Source: Trileptium ribeirensis
Lineage: Eukaryota > Nematoda > Enoplea > Enoplida > Thoracostomopsidae
Assembly: GCA_030248225.1 (NCBI GenBank)
Contig: JASANE010024760.1
Span: 114,071-178,070 of the forward strand
Length of the DNA: 64,000 bases
Reading direction: 5' to 3'
The notes beneath the pieces were generated by a model. It saw nothing but the letters and a program-made list of their open reading frames with translations. It was not told the origin of the DNA and ran no database searches. Numbering within the stretch: the first letter of the stretch is position 1; each line of letters starts with the position of its first letter. The position numbers and the translations under genes are program-made. Shown here in pieces: positions 12,901 through 23,486 of this stretch.

Positions 12901-13943
12901 TCGCAGCTCACCAACCTTCTTCTAAGGTTCCATCCTACTATGCGTTACTAAAGTTACAAATTTAGTACAATCGCAGTCTCTGAATAGCTGAATATATTTT
13001 TTGGGAGATATAAGAGTCGAACTCGATATCGATAGTCGAGCCAAGCCTAGCGTCGTTACGGATGAGCCACACAGCTAGAGAGGAAAACAAAAGACAATGC
13101 TGTGTTACTCTGTTGTGTTGAATACGGGGCAGGGGAGAGTGCTATAGGCTTCCAAATCTGTTGGGGTTGGTATCGGGTAACATCTCGGGCCCCGATCACA
13201 GATGTGACCTGAACTGATTGGTGACCCGGATGTATCTCGGGTTATTAGTTAATTTCAACGGCCGCTGCATATAAGTGCAAAACATTTCACAAATCGTGAC
13301 CTCGTAAATAAGGGCAGTCATAATTATTACGCGGTCATCGCTTTGACGATAGTGAACTCACTTGACAAAACAAACCAGGTGTACGCAAGTCTACGAATGT
13401 GTACAAGATAAAAACGCGCCTGCAGTCGTGTTTTCAAGTGTACACGATCAGCTATTCATTCGGGATTATCAAATTAATGACGAGAAGCAACGTCCATTTG
13501 CTGAAAAAGAATCGACGTTGAAAGCAGTCGCCCTCAGCGAAAAGCAAACCTTTCACACTCGAAAAATATTTACAAACGATTAATTTAACAACTAATGGGA
13601 TTTATGTGAAAATCGTTTGCTTTTATTTCTGAGCGTAGCTAGTGTTCTAGACAAATAGACTTAATATTTTCCAAGAACAGCTTTGCATTGAGCAGTGTCG
13701 ATGACATCGACTGAACAGTTAGTTCGTAGCTGCAGTATAAATTAAATAGATTTAGTTTAAAATGGTATCAGATGATATGTTTCAGTTGGAAAACCAATCC
13801 GTATCGAGCAAGCCCTTGTGGACCCAAGCCCTGAACTAGTGAATGAAATACATGCCAAGTACTGCAAAGGTGTGACTGAACTTTTCGAAGAAAACAAGCT
13901 AAAGTATGGGTTGTCAGAAACCGATCGTCTGGAAATGGTGTAG
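3801..13943 (+). CDS. DGAT2: DGAT2-family diacylglycerol/monoacylglycerol O-acyltransferase (3' five exons)
   Basis: Exons at 3801-3973, 6952-7126, 10193-10283, 11039-11147 and 13786-13943 join in phase and end at TAG. Together they encode about 200 residues matching the C-terminal two thirds of DGAT2/MOGAT enzymes. These ER and lipid-droplet membrane proteins transfer fatty acyl-CoA to diacyl- or monoacylglycerol in triacylglycerol synthesis. Visible family hallmarks are the active-site HPHG motif, an NFxxEATGFS-like stretch, RESIRYCLTK, the GGAxEALxxRPG block, and RRGFVKLAIQxGADLVPVFxFGEN, which spans exons 2-3. Donors are GTACGT, GTACGT, GTATGT and GTAAGT; acceptors are TTTCAG (the first is TTGCAG). 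The N-terminal transmembrane part, normally about 120-150 residues, was not found upstream, so the gene is partial here or its first exons lie beyond the left edge. No internal stop or frameshift is seen, so it looks functional. DGAT2 and MOGAT cannot be separated on this evidence. Confidence 0.93.
4480..5290. repeat. Degenerate tandem repeat in DGAT2 intron 1, about 170-180-bp unit
   Basis: About five diverged copies share a TTTTTTGCTTTTG core, then GTTATTGCGGGGTG, CTTATATAGG and an ATCCTTCCAGGGATATGGGG-like block (cores near 4480, 4615, 4790, 4975 and 5155). ORFs of about 120-155 codons on both strands follow the repeat and have no recognisable domain. The rest of intron 1 (5300-6951) shows nothing I can name. 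Confidence 0.65.
6952..7126 (+). CDS. DGAT2: DGAT2-like exon with RESIRYCL and GGAKEAL blocks
   Basis: The acceptor GATTTCAG ends at 6951 and the donor GTACGT starts at 7127. The exon holds 57 whole codons plus split codons at both ends, matching the phases of its neighbours. It carries the RESIRYCLTK and GGAKEALDARPG signatures and the start of the RRGFVKLAIQxG motif. Confidence 0.92.
10193..10283 (+). CDS. DGAT2: DGAT2-like exon with VPVFTFGEN motif
   Basis: The acceptor TTATTTCAG ends at 10192 and the donor CAA|GTATGT starts at 10284. One base completes the preceding Gly codon and 30 codons follow, beginning with ADLVPVFTFGENELFEQF, which is the end of the main acyltransferase signature. 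Confidence 0.92.
11039..11147 (+). CDS. DGAT2: DGAT2-like exon with FSGRGVFNYTIGFLPFRRP
   Basis: The acceptor ATGTTTCAG ends at 11038 and the donor G|GTAAGT starts at 11148. The 36 codons carry the family's F-x-GRG and the LP(Y/F)xxP block before the TTVVG hinge. Confidence 0.92.
12040..12915. repeat. Fold-back inverted repeat cluster in last DGAT2 intron
   Basis: Sequence near 12040-12215 returns as its reverse complement near 12570-12725; the shared block includes GGTAATCCGGTTACTGTAGTGACCC, given here by position 12161-12185. Beside it a second motif (CTATAAATTCTGTTTAC, then GCGCCCACAAGACGTGCCCCACC) occurs at about 12495-12565 and 12850-12912, and inverted at 12725-12785. The arrangement is that of a fold-back element or of nested inverted-repeat elements. 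No ORF is present. Confidence 0.8.
13010..13083 (-). repeat. tRNA-like SINE head (candidate)
   Basis: On the minus strand a TAGCTGTGTGG A-box-like sequence is followed about 50 bases later by GAGTTCGACTC, a good pol III B box. The stems do not fold into a convincing tRNA by eye, so a tRNA-derived SINE is likelier than a tRNA gene. Confidence 0.3.
13786..13943 (+). CDS. DGAT2: DGAT2-like last exon
   Basis: The acceptor ATGTTTCAG ends at 13785, and the exon runs to TAG at 13941-13943. It encodes VGKPI, then the conserved Y-x(2)-G-x-TELFEENKLKYGL helix and a short acidic tail, which is the normal DGAT2 C-terminus. No obvious AATAAA lies in the next 200 bases. Confidence 0.92.
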
Positions 13944-15991
13944 ATCTTATTATATGTGTTGCAGCTTCATTCATTGTGTGCAAATATTAAAACAAAATTT
14001 GTGCAATTCAATGTATGTACTTTAAAACTATTGGCACAATTTTTTTAAGTGTGTTGCAGTATATCCAATAGCGTGTACAAATTTTCAGGTTGTATTTTCA
14101 ACTTTATTGTCAAATATTACAGCCGGAAATTACGACAGCTCAAATATACAAATTTATTTCACTTAGTTAATATCAGACGACATCGGTGTAGCCGGTGGAT
14201 CCAGAGGTGCGCACTCCTCTTTGGGTTATTAATGCGATAAATTTGATATCTGGTGAAACTGACGTTTACTTGTTGCGTTTGAAGTTACTTAGACTTGCTC
14301 TACGTTTGGCGACTACCCATGTCAATATACTTTGGGAATAACGTTAAACATCTTAGATACACAGCAAATGGACGTTAACTTCCTTTGCGAAAATATCATT
14401 ATCGATACTGATTTGTGTACTTTTTACAGCAGAAAAATTTCAATGAAGCACTGTAGTCGTGTAGCTGCCGAATTCGTACCTGCGCGAGTAGTGGAACCGC
14501 CAGCGTTTAGTAACGAGCGTTAATTTAAAACACGGCTATCTAAGAGCATATTCGAATCCCAAAGATCATTGTGCAGTGAGGGAACAACGCTTATACAACG
14601 AATTTACGCAACGCTTCGCCATGTTTACGGTTGCCACGGGCACAAGCACGCAAACAGCTTGGGTGCACAGGGCGCAGTACGATCGAAAAAACCTGGGAAG
14701 GAAGGGATATAGAATATCCTGCAAACTTTCTACGATTATGTGCATGCTGTTTACTATGAGCTTATATATGCATACATGCATCACAAACTTGCTAGATGTC
14801 TGGGGGGGGTCGACTTGCATATCCGTCCCCCAGAAATATATCGCTATATATAATTGATCAACATGGCAAATTTAGGGGGCACGCCAGACATACTTCTAAA
14901 ACAAACATCATTGACCAACGTACCAACTTCCTGCGGGTACGACCTACATGCACCCCGATATTTGCGCCCATGACGGTAGACATTTGTGCGTTCGTGGTTT
15001 TTATTAAAATGCTAAATGCGATTCATAGTGTCATATAATGTCATATCACTTGTGCAATGATTTTATTATTGCGAATTTAATTTAATTTTTTTATATTTTC
15101 TGATCTTGTCATTATTTATTTGCTCAATAGTTTAGATAAATTATTTTTAATGAGTTTACAGTTATTGCGATTTCTGAACAGTAAATACATTTTATTTTTC
15201 ACTCTTTTAGAAGCAGTCAGAGTTGAAAGCGGGGTGGATAGACCTGTGCTTAGTGTACGGATAAGGTAAGGCACAGCGCGATGGTTTTGACTCCGCGTGG
15301 TTAATGGGCCGGGCATATCTACGTGTAATAATAAACCTCAAAACTATTGAAGCTTTGGACGTATTACTATACCAAAATGCCAGCCTTTCAAATTTCAAGC
15401 GAATAACACAACGGTTGTATAAATTATGACGATTGTTTTCAAAATCGAGTGATCTGTGGGGCTCTCGATTTAACCACGTATGAACCTTATCGTGCTTAAT
15501 AAATATAGTGATACCGGATATCTGAAACAATCCAAAAACCCTGCATAGAAAAGTGTGAACTCTATTGTTAGCTTTCGTGTAACATGTTTAACGACAATGA
15601 AGATTATGTTATTGTGACAATCAGCTCTTTTGAGAATGCACTACGCTTATATGTATTGTTATTTCCAGTATATTTACTAATGTTTATAACGGCATTTTAG
15701 CTGCTAGATAAAGCAGCAGTGAAAAAGGAATTCTCTGCCTGACCACCAGCCATGGGTGATTTAGTGCACTGCAACTTCTGATTTATATATTACCGACAGA
15801 AGATTTCGATGGCTGTTATGACCGAAGAATCCAGAGATGGACAAACTTAAAATATCAAGCTTCTATTTTAAACTTCAGAGACTGCACACAAGACTTGGCC
15901 ATCCACTACGGCAGCTCTATTTTATGATGTTTTAAACCTTTAGCGCCCTAGCTAGTTTGTATATCATGCAATGTTTGACAAACTGAAGCCG

Positions 15992-16060
15992 GCGTCATGG
16001 ATCGAACCCCGATGGCATTGGGGAGAGCGGCAAACGCGAACCATTGAGCTATCTGAGAGT
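15992..16060 (-). repeat. tRNA-like SINE head (candidate)
   Basis: The minus strand has TAGCTCAATGGTTCG, a close A-box match, and GGTTCGATCC, a perfect B box, at tRNA-like spacing. Flanking acceptor stems do not pair, and the surrounding 150 bases are unlike a tRNA gene, which suggests a pol III-driven SINE. Confidence 0.4.
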
Positions 16061-16189
16061 TGTTTCTCGTGTCATTAAGAAACCCCGCAAAGAGCGAATA
16101 ACGTGCATCCGAACATAAACGCGACATGCATGGTTTGCACGACACGATGCAATACGCGCTAATGCCAATTGGAAAATTTGATGAAAAGG

Positions 16190-16450
16190 TTTAAGGATGG
16201 CGGTATAAACAAACAAGGTTGATTTGGATATATTTACCTACTTTTTCACTTTGTCAAAAGCAATTGCCATTCAGTTGTTCACTGAACACAAAATTTCTTT
16301 TTTGCGTTAATGAACAGAAACTTAGTCCGTTTCATATTTCATACATTTTAATTTGAAAATGTTCGTGAACACTGGTGTTAAAGTAAATATGCTGGATTGC
16401 ATTCGCTAATGGCGTTATGGAGCAGAAAAATGCCGAAATCTCATACGGCT
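16190..16450 (-). repeat. Diverged copy of the 60.6-kb inverted-repeat element
   Basis: Blocks such as GTCCGTTTCATATTTCATAC and CATTCGCTAATGGCGTTATGG match, in reverse complement and in the same order, sequence at about 60720-60935. The terminal TAAACTTAA repeats are not intact here, so this is a degraded copy. Confidence 0.6.
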
Positions 16451-16889
16451 ATTGAAATATAAATTTTGCTCTCTAACAAGGTTTTGTACATGGTGTCAAA
16501 AGAGGATGGTTGTGTCGCATCTTACGTCTACTCTTGCATAACATTGAATTAAACATTAAGTAACAGCGGGAAATGCTGAAAAAGACAAAACAACAAAAAA
16601 CCCATTGGTAGCATCAAAATGTTTGGTAACTTAACTATTAATTGTTTAATTAAAGGTTGTACTCGGTTTATTTTGCAAATTCAGGGTAAAATAATAGAAA
16701 GTCCCTGCATTGAATTTTCGTCTACATTATAAATTGTACCATGGGTAGCACTCACCGGTACAAGCCCATTCGCATTTATTACATGTCGTTAAATTATGAA
16801 TTGTCAAAACAAAATGTTTAGTAATTATATAAGTCTTTCCTTCTTAAACCAAAGCTTAGCGTGTACAATGTTGAACAATCTTTTGCTCC

Positions 16890-16965
16890 AACTATGGCTT
16901 GAGCCCAGAGCACTCGGGAGCAAGTCTAGTACGTTAGACGCTACGCTATACAATAGCTGTGGCTC
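16890..16965 (-). repeat. tRNA-like sequence (candidate SINE head)
   Basis: The minus strand has TAGCGTAGCGTC (A-box-like) followed by GGGCTCAAGCC (B-box-like) about 40 bases on. No complete cloverleaf is apparent. The call rests only on the two boxes. Confidence 0.25.
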
Positions 16966-17623
16966 AGTTCCTTAAGCAGTAAGTACAACTTTTCTATAAC
17001 GAATACTGCAACCCAACAGATGATATCTGCTTTGTCAGCCATAGATATGCCGCCACAAGAACAATGTCATACTAATTATAGCCTGCACCAGAACATACTC
17101 GACTACTCTGAATTTATACGAACATATCAAGTACCACTCTAGAGGTGCATTCACACATCACAAAGTCTGACCGAAACACGTCAAACTTTTTACTCAAACT
17201 ATGAGCTCAAAATTTGACGTGTGCATTTTTAATAAAAAATAATATCACAATACTTCAATATTTACGCTCAAAAATTTTCAAGCCGTAGTCCCTTTTCTGT
17301 GTGGATAGTGCGCGACTAAATCTATGATGACACCACCAATGATTCTATTTTGCAATACCTGGATGTGGAATTCCCATCCATTGTAGCGGAATAATAAGAA
17401 ACGCGATAAGGCTCATTGCTAGCCAAGGCGTAACGATTTTGAATCAGCTAATGACTCTTAACATTTGCTATATTTGCAAAAAGATTCGCTTCAGTTCACA
17501 GAATTAATTTTAGCTGTGAAGTTACAAAAGTCAACGGTTCTATTGTTTCGGAATTGTTCGCGAGCAAGACCGTTTTAAATTCAAGTCGGATATACATATA
17601 TATACTTCGTTAAATACATTCTT

Positions 17624-17638
17624 GGGGGGGGGGGGGGG
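17624..17638 (+). repeat. Poly-G tract (15 bases)
   Basis: An uninterrupted run of 15 G residues marks a sharp change from AT-rich sequence to a GC-richer block of about 300 bases (17640-17945). The block could be the end of an inserted element, but nothing in it is recognisable. Confidence 0.7.
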
Positions 17639-20207
17639 TAGGGAAGTTAATTTTCTCTGAGGCGCTGCCTTCGGCGCCAAGCGCCGATCCACCTGACAGG
17701 TCAAAGAGCTGCCCTGCTGGTCGTAAACTCCACCCTATCTCCTCGAGGACAGGGCTATCCCTTTGGGACGTTGGACCCCGAGCATTTAGTGCGATCAAAC
17801 CCCGTTAAGTTCTCGACACCATACACATGGCTTCGCACTCACTCTCACAACCGCACCCTCCTGCCAGAACCTTATACATCCCCAGAGCCGACGGCACTTG
17901 GACAACTATGGAGGCGCCATCGGTGACAGATCCTCCCTATCAGGATTTTTTGAAACATTGGATTGGTTAAAATTTTGTTCGTTTATAAGAAATTCTTGTC
18001 AAATTTAAGCCCCTTAGTCATTTTTGGTATACGCTTAATAAGACCCTTTATAGGCATGCCAAAATTTACTTGGAAGTCGCTGAAGTCTTTAAAGCAGCGT
18101 GATGTTTAAAAATCAATATGGGTATTTTCGTTAGTTTTCATATAAACTCAGCTTTTTGACAAATTAGAATCTTGGATTTTCTGGTGTTCGAGTTGCGCAT
18201 TGAAAGTTTAATTACTGTAAACAACGTCATAGTTTTGGTTAAATTGGGCCAGCAAAAAATGTTTAATATATATTTATAAATTATTACATGAGCTAAGTCC
18301 ACGTAGGCTGTTACTTTGACCAAAATTACGCACACATTCTGGCTTGCAACATAATCATGACAGGCCCACATATTACAATATATATAACAGCTTTAGTGGG
18401 CACTTGTTTGCTAACCACTGTCGTTCGTATCTAATGCATTAAGGGCAAGCCGCATAGCGCCACTCTGCATTAAGCTGAATTAATCTCGCAGTTAGTGAAA
18501 ACGTCGCTTAGTGTATATATACAGACCCAGCGCGGAAGTTTATGGGTACTGTTTTACTGTAACAAAATGCCTTATATACAAAATAAGGTGCGGGATGAAA
18601 CTTCAGTATTCGCCGGTCATAATTTTGCTGTTGTCGGACTCGGCCTTAAAACAAAATTAATACGAGTACCGCGCTTGTTTTCGATATTTTTTGCACAAAA
18701 ACTGGAAATTTGGAGAAAGAAATGGATCCTCGAATGCTATATGAGGAGTGGTGATGGATCCCAAGAAGTGAAAGTTCCAAAGATCTCTGTAGAAATTTTA
18801 TCAGTTATACCAAATTTGCCCGGGTTTACAGAAATAAAAAAAGTAATGTCCGATCGCAGCGACGTCGCGACCTACAGAATTTTGCAAAAATTTAGATTTT
18901 TTAGTCTGCCGAAATAGGCATATATAGTGCATGAATTAATGATATGTACCTACACAGTGAGAATTGGTACTATAAACTGCTGTTAAAATTTCTTTTTCGA
19001 ATTGTGTTTTGCTATCGGATTCTGATAATTTTTATGGTCATTAAAATATAAGAAATGTTGGTCATTTTTAAAATCATTTTCAGTATATATATGTATAAAA
19101 ATATTTTGGCTACCCTAGGTAGTGTCGTACGATTAATTTGCGGTAAAAAAACAAAAATCTAATGAACGTTACATGATAATAAAAACTGCTTTCCTAACAA
19201 TTTTGCAGACAATACCAAATCAAGAAATTTTTCCATCTAGCCAATCGTTTATGCAACTAAATTATACACCTTAATTAAAAGTTAGTATCATCAAACGTAA
19301 CGTTCTCACAATTCACATACGATTTTTGCACTTTCAAGCAGTATAGCCTACCTGTGATGTTCATAATTCGAAGTCTGCTTCCAGACTAATCGGAATGGAC
19401 ATGCCTTACAACAGAGCCCAACAACTGTCTACCAAACTTCCATTCTTGTGGTCGGCTTTTTATTGCGGTGCTTTCCGCGTCTGGATCAGACCGAGTCAAT
19501 ACCGGGTCACAAGCGGCGTGACCAGGTGTCCCAGTCACAGATAAGAAATGAATCTATGACCCGGTTTCATCTCTGGTACAAACAATATCTGTCACGCCGC
19601 ATGTCCTCAAAAAATTTTCCATTAAATTTAAATTAAAATTATTTGACATTTTAAAGAAGTATTCTGATATTTTTGCACTATCATGATTATTTTTAAAATT
19701 CAAACAAATTAAATCTGAAGTTTAAACTTTAATTTTGAAGTTTAGACAATTTTCAAAAAATATTTAATTTTAGTAAAATATTTATTAAGTTATGATATTA
19801 TTTAAAGAATATGTAACTGTTCATTAACCATTAATGATGCTTGTGCAAACCAATATGCAACAAAGAAAAGATTTTTGCACTATAAATCAATATTTGCTGT
19901 GATAGAAATATCCAATCATTTGTGTCATTATATATAATTGTCCTATTTACTGCAAGATAAATAATTATATATACATAAAATAATATAAAGGCAAACTTGA
20001 ACATTTACGAAAACACTCTTGCGTTAAAATTAAATATATAAGTAGGAATCATTTGTAAACGAATGTAGTGTTATCACTTAATTGTGAAAAAGTTTTCCTA
20101 GTAGAGGTCAACACGTGGTACGGCTCAAGTAATCCTGAGGGACGGAAATAAAATGCAGGCCATGCCGTTCTCGATATACTAAGCTTAAGCCTTAGTCTAT
20201 GTCATAT

Positions 20208-22164
20208 TGTACTAGGACCAGAATATTCATTGTGGTGCCCGGGCAACCCCGGCTTACACGATTCCTCGGTGGATCCTGGTCTGACCGATGGGAACCGCTT
20301 AGCTTAGCGGGCTGCTCGGCGGGATTACCAGGGTGTTCGGCCTGGCCCCTATAGTGGCCCGTGTGTCTAATGGCATTGAGGTCCCCGGGAGGGTCATCCC
20401 CTAAGCCTGCTCACAGGTAATAAGGCTGACCCGTCATTCCCTCTAACTTCGATGACTGGGAGCGGAGGCAGCGTGGAACTTTGTACCAGAGATCCTCGAA
20501 ACTATGAGCCACGGTTGCTTAACAATATTGCAGGGGAGCGGTGGGAAGGGCGGCGAGCGCGGGCAAGCCCAATGCTGCGGAGCGGGGGGGGCCTGCCTTA
20601 ATCTTCCGATGTTGATTCGCTTAGCTGGAATATGTGTCGTAGTGCGATACGGTTTGAAAACGAGCTAAAGTTTTGGGCGGCGGGCGTCGAATGGCAGCGA
20701 TAACACAAGACGGCGTTCACGGGCATCTCTAGAAGGTACCCGGAAGGTAGCGTGCTGGGGAACCAGGTTGTAAATGGAATGGCACTGATCGCGAGTTCAA
20801 GAGAGATCTACACTTTCGCGGGGAGGGGCGGTGATTAGACCTATGTGGGTTGAGCTCGCCTTGTTCAAGTCGCTGACCTAGTGGCATGCTAAATTAGCTC
20901 AAATCTAAGTCGCCTAGAGCAAATACACACTCCAATTGTTTACTTATTTTTCATTAATTGTATTTCCTTGGCATACAAAAACTTCCCAATCGGGAACACT
21001 CCACAATGTGTATACGTATAATACAACAAGAATTTATATGATACAATGCCTGAGTTCCCGCACGGAACCCTCGTCGCTGAGCAATTATAGACATTTTACC
21101 AGGGCGTCACCCTGCTAGCCACCTTCAAATTTTCAGCAGTGGAAAACGATCCCTTAGCTCCCTCAGAGCTCTTTAAAGACGAAATGTATAAATTTTGGTA
21201 ATTATTCACCATTGGTAATGAATGTTCACAGTCACCAACATCTAATAGGGATGACGAAATTGTGTCTCGGGAGCACCAATTGGGCTCTTTTAGAAACGCG
21301 GAACCCTCAGCCCAAAATTTATTGTTCTTGAGAGTTCTTGCTTACTGTTTACCTTCCCGTGAATTACCCAAAATTTCATCACCGTTCGTAGTACCACCTT
21401 AAGTTTCGTCCTAAATTTGCCTTGATTCAATTGGGGAAGCGCGGGCTCAGCACTTACAGTAGCGCGAGGCATCCAACGGACACCGCAGCCCCTGCAAGGG
21501 CTGCCCCTATTCCGATGCTTAAGCGAGAAAGTCTTAAAACTCTGGGAGATGCCCCGGGCAGGCCTCTTCCACGCGTCCGCAGTCGAAGAGTCCACCCGAG
21601 TAAAGCATAGTCTCCAAAATTCGTAATGTTTTAAATTTGCGCCGAGCGTTAGACTCGCGTCCGCCTCGGTAAAATTTCCTACACTGTTAACTTCTCGTGG
21701 TCATTCCAAAGAAGTCATCTCAATCCCTACACGTTCCTATTGGCACGCAATTCCTAAAACAAACTCGAAAATACACGTACACCCACTGGGCCTCCATGAC
21801 GAACGCCACCCAGTGGGCGGGGAACCAGTCGAGCATGGGATACTTCCTTTCCTATCCACCTTTTTTATCAAAATTTCGACTATATTTTGTCAAAACCTTC
21901 CCCTTCGATTCCTGCAGCATGGGCGCAGCGCCTACGGGAGCGCGAGGCATCCGACGGACACCACAGCACCCGCAAGGGCTGTCCCTTATCCTAAGCCTGA
22001 GAGAGAGAAGCATCGAAAAGCCTCGGGTGGGCATCTTCCGTACGGCTGCATGCCGAAGAGCCCACCCGGACGAAAAGAAAATCCGAAACGAAGTCAAAAG
22101 CAAGCGAAAATTCAAAAATTGGCGACAACCGCCAAAACCGACCGAATTTAACAGAGTAAGAGCC
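20208..22164 (-). repeat. 3' LTR of the giant element, first part (left of the BEL insertion)
   Basis: Aligns base for base with 50157-52143 apart from scattered differences and a missing block of about 40 bases near 20222. It is cut at GAGCC (22160-22164), the BEL target site. It contains an internal direct duplication: a GC-rich block at 21421-21610 resembles 21890-22080 (shared GCGCGAGGCATCC and GCAAGGGCTG). Plus-strand ORFs here recur in the other LTR simply because the LTRs are copies. Confidence 0.88.
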
Positions 22165-22310
22165 TTTAACGAATAAAGTTTACGTTAATTATAACAACAA
22201 CACATTGACAACAATCATCCTTATATAGTGTCTGTCCGAATGACATATGCAAATCAATTTTAATAGCCAGTTCTTTCATCATCTTCATCAAACGGAAAAG
22301 AAATGTGACA
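22165..22310 (-). repeat. BEL 3' LTR
   Basis: 146 bases, differing from the other LTR at a single position (C/T near 22267). On the internal side, in minus sense, a purine-rich GGTGTGGAG directly precedes the LTR start and is the likely polypurine tract. Confidence 0.93.
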
Positions 22311-22460
22311 CTCCACACCAAAAAAACGAATCGCCCTTGCATAAAAGGACCATAAAAGTGAAAACAAATCGATTCACTGATTCACAACTAAAAAGTCCCA
22401 AAGTATGGCAAGTTCATAAACAACCAATTGTGAAACCAAATCGGCTCCCCTACTAGAAAT

Positions 22461-23486
22461 TTAATTTCGTGATCGCCGAGCCTCCCAACGCAGCGACAGA
22501 GCAACCGTGCTCAGCTCTGGCAGATGACTAACCCATGCTCGCCAGAGTTCTCGCAGACCAGCATGGTTTATATGGAACCCATCATCGGCGAAGATACGGT
22601 GGCGCCATGCTGAATCTTCGACAAAAGGGTTTTCATCAACAGCGCCCCAATTGAGGCAGCGAAGACCATACTTGTTACATTCCGATTCTATCAGATAGGA
22701 GAATTCCAATGCAGCAGGGACAGATGGTTGAAGAATCGGGCAGCTAATTAAAATCCGATCCGCGGGATACTCGCGGTGATATAACTCTTTCGTCTTCATA
22801 TAATTCAACATTTTCTGCCAATTCTGCCGCGCCAGCATATGACCCTTATGGATATCGTTAATTCCGCAATGGATGATCACATAGCAAAATTCGGTAAAAT
22901 GGATGCGTTCTGTTGTCAAGATGTCGACAATACGTGGGAATGTAGCACCGCTCGCCCATCGAACTTCACCGCCTTCAACTGCTGCAATGCAAGAACACAT
23001 TGAATCCGAGAGCACCAGCACCGTGCGTTCAGCATACTGTCGAGGAATTATAGGCGACTTCAGTAGACTACTTGGATCCCATCGCGGTACTAATTCGTTG
23101 GTTGGCAGCAACCGGTTGAGCTTCGACAATATCTTCCCATATAAATTGAATCCGGGGATGTCCTCTTGACACAAGCGTCTATTTCGAAATTGCTGGCTTA
23201 GACGACTTCCGCTTTCATATACGTAGTCACTTCCATACGCGATGATTACATCACTAGGTCGTATGTCTACGGAAACTAGTTCACCTTCGAACACGTCTGC
23301 AAATCGCGACGTATTAGCATTAAGGAGCTGATGTTTCAGCACACAAGTGATGATTTTCGGCAAGGCAAATACCACAGTCGCAGAAGGGTTGTATCCGTAC
23401 GACCATAACCAAGCGTCGATTTTATGCGGGTCGTCTTGCAATTCCTTTGAGTTATAGAGCTTGTCTACTAGATTATCTTTATTATC
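22461..23486 (-). CDS. BEL C-terminal NADAR-like half domain plus SGNH/GDSL hydrolase
   Basis: This is an open frame continuing that of the integrase ORF after a TAG at 23487-23489; there is no good ATG, so it is read as the C-terminal part of pol. Residues about 20-110 (counted from 23441) match the second half of NADAR: a helix with L-x2-A-x-T-SRF, then LV-x5-SDVI-x3-G and a GFNLYGKILSKL segment in place of the usual N-x-LG-x-LLMxxR. Residues about 138-315 form an SGNH hydrolase: SDS (145-147, block I Ser), CGIND (192-196, block III Asn), and DGFH (287-290, block V Asp and His). All four catalytic residues are present. SGNH enzymes are esterases, lipases or deacetylases; the substrate here is unknown. 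The frame ends at TAA, 150 bases before the LTR. Confidence 0.72.
   Translation of the reverse strand, partial: DNKDNLVDKLYNSKELQDDPHKIDAWLWSYGYNPSATVVFALPKIITCVLKHQLLNANTSRFADVFEGELVSVDIRPSDVIIAYGSDYVYESGSRLSQQFRNRRLCQEDIPGFNLYGKILSKLNRLLPTNELVPRWDPSSLLKSPIIPRQYAERTVLVLSDSMCSCIAAVEGGEVRWASGATFPRIVDILTTERIHFTEFCYVIIHCGINDIHKGHMLARQNWQKMLNYMKTKELYHREYPADRILISCPILQPSVPAALEFSYLIESECNKYGLRCLNWGAVDENPFVEDSAWRHRIFADDGFHINHAGLRELWRAWVSHLPELSTVALSLRWEARRSRN

Larger units (their letters stand above)
13944..20207. other. Intergenic region without supported genes
   Basis: AT-rich sequence lies between the DGAT2-like gene and the giant LTR element. It contains tRNA-like SINE heads near 16.0 and 16.9 kb, sequence related to the 60.6-kb inverted-repeat element (16.19-16.45 kb), a 15-base G tract at 17624-17638 followed by an unidentified GC-rich block to about 17945, and a 140-codon ORF at 18495-18917 with no recognisable domain. 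I found no gene with splice or homology support. Confidence 0.5.

Noticed and set aside
15972..16060. True tRNA gene
   Set aside because: A and B boxes are good, but no acceptor stem can be paired; SINE origin preferred.
18495..18917. 140-codon plus-strand ORF
   Set aside because: No recognisable domain, atypical composition and no splice or promoter support; could be chance.
21697..22176. Plus-strand ORFs of 112-159 codons, repeated at 51676-52240
   Set aside because: They are antisense ORFs in both LTR copies; their conservation only reflects LTR duplication.
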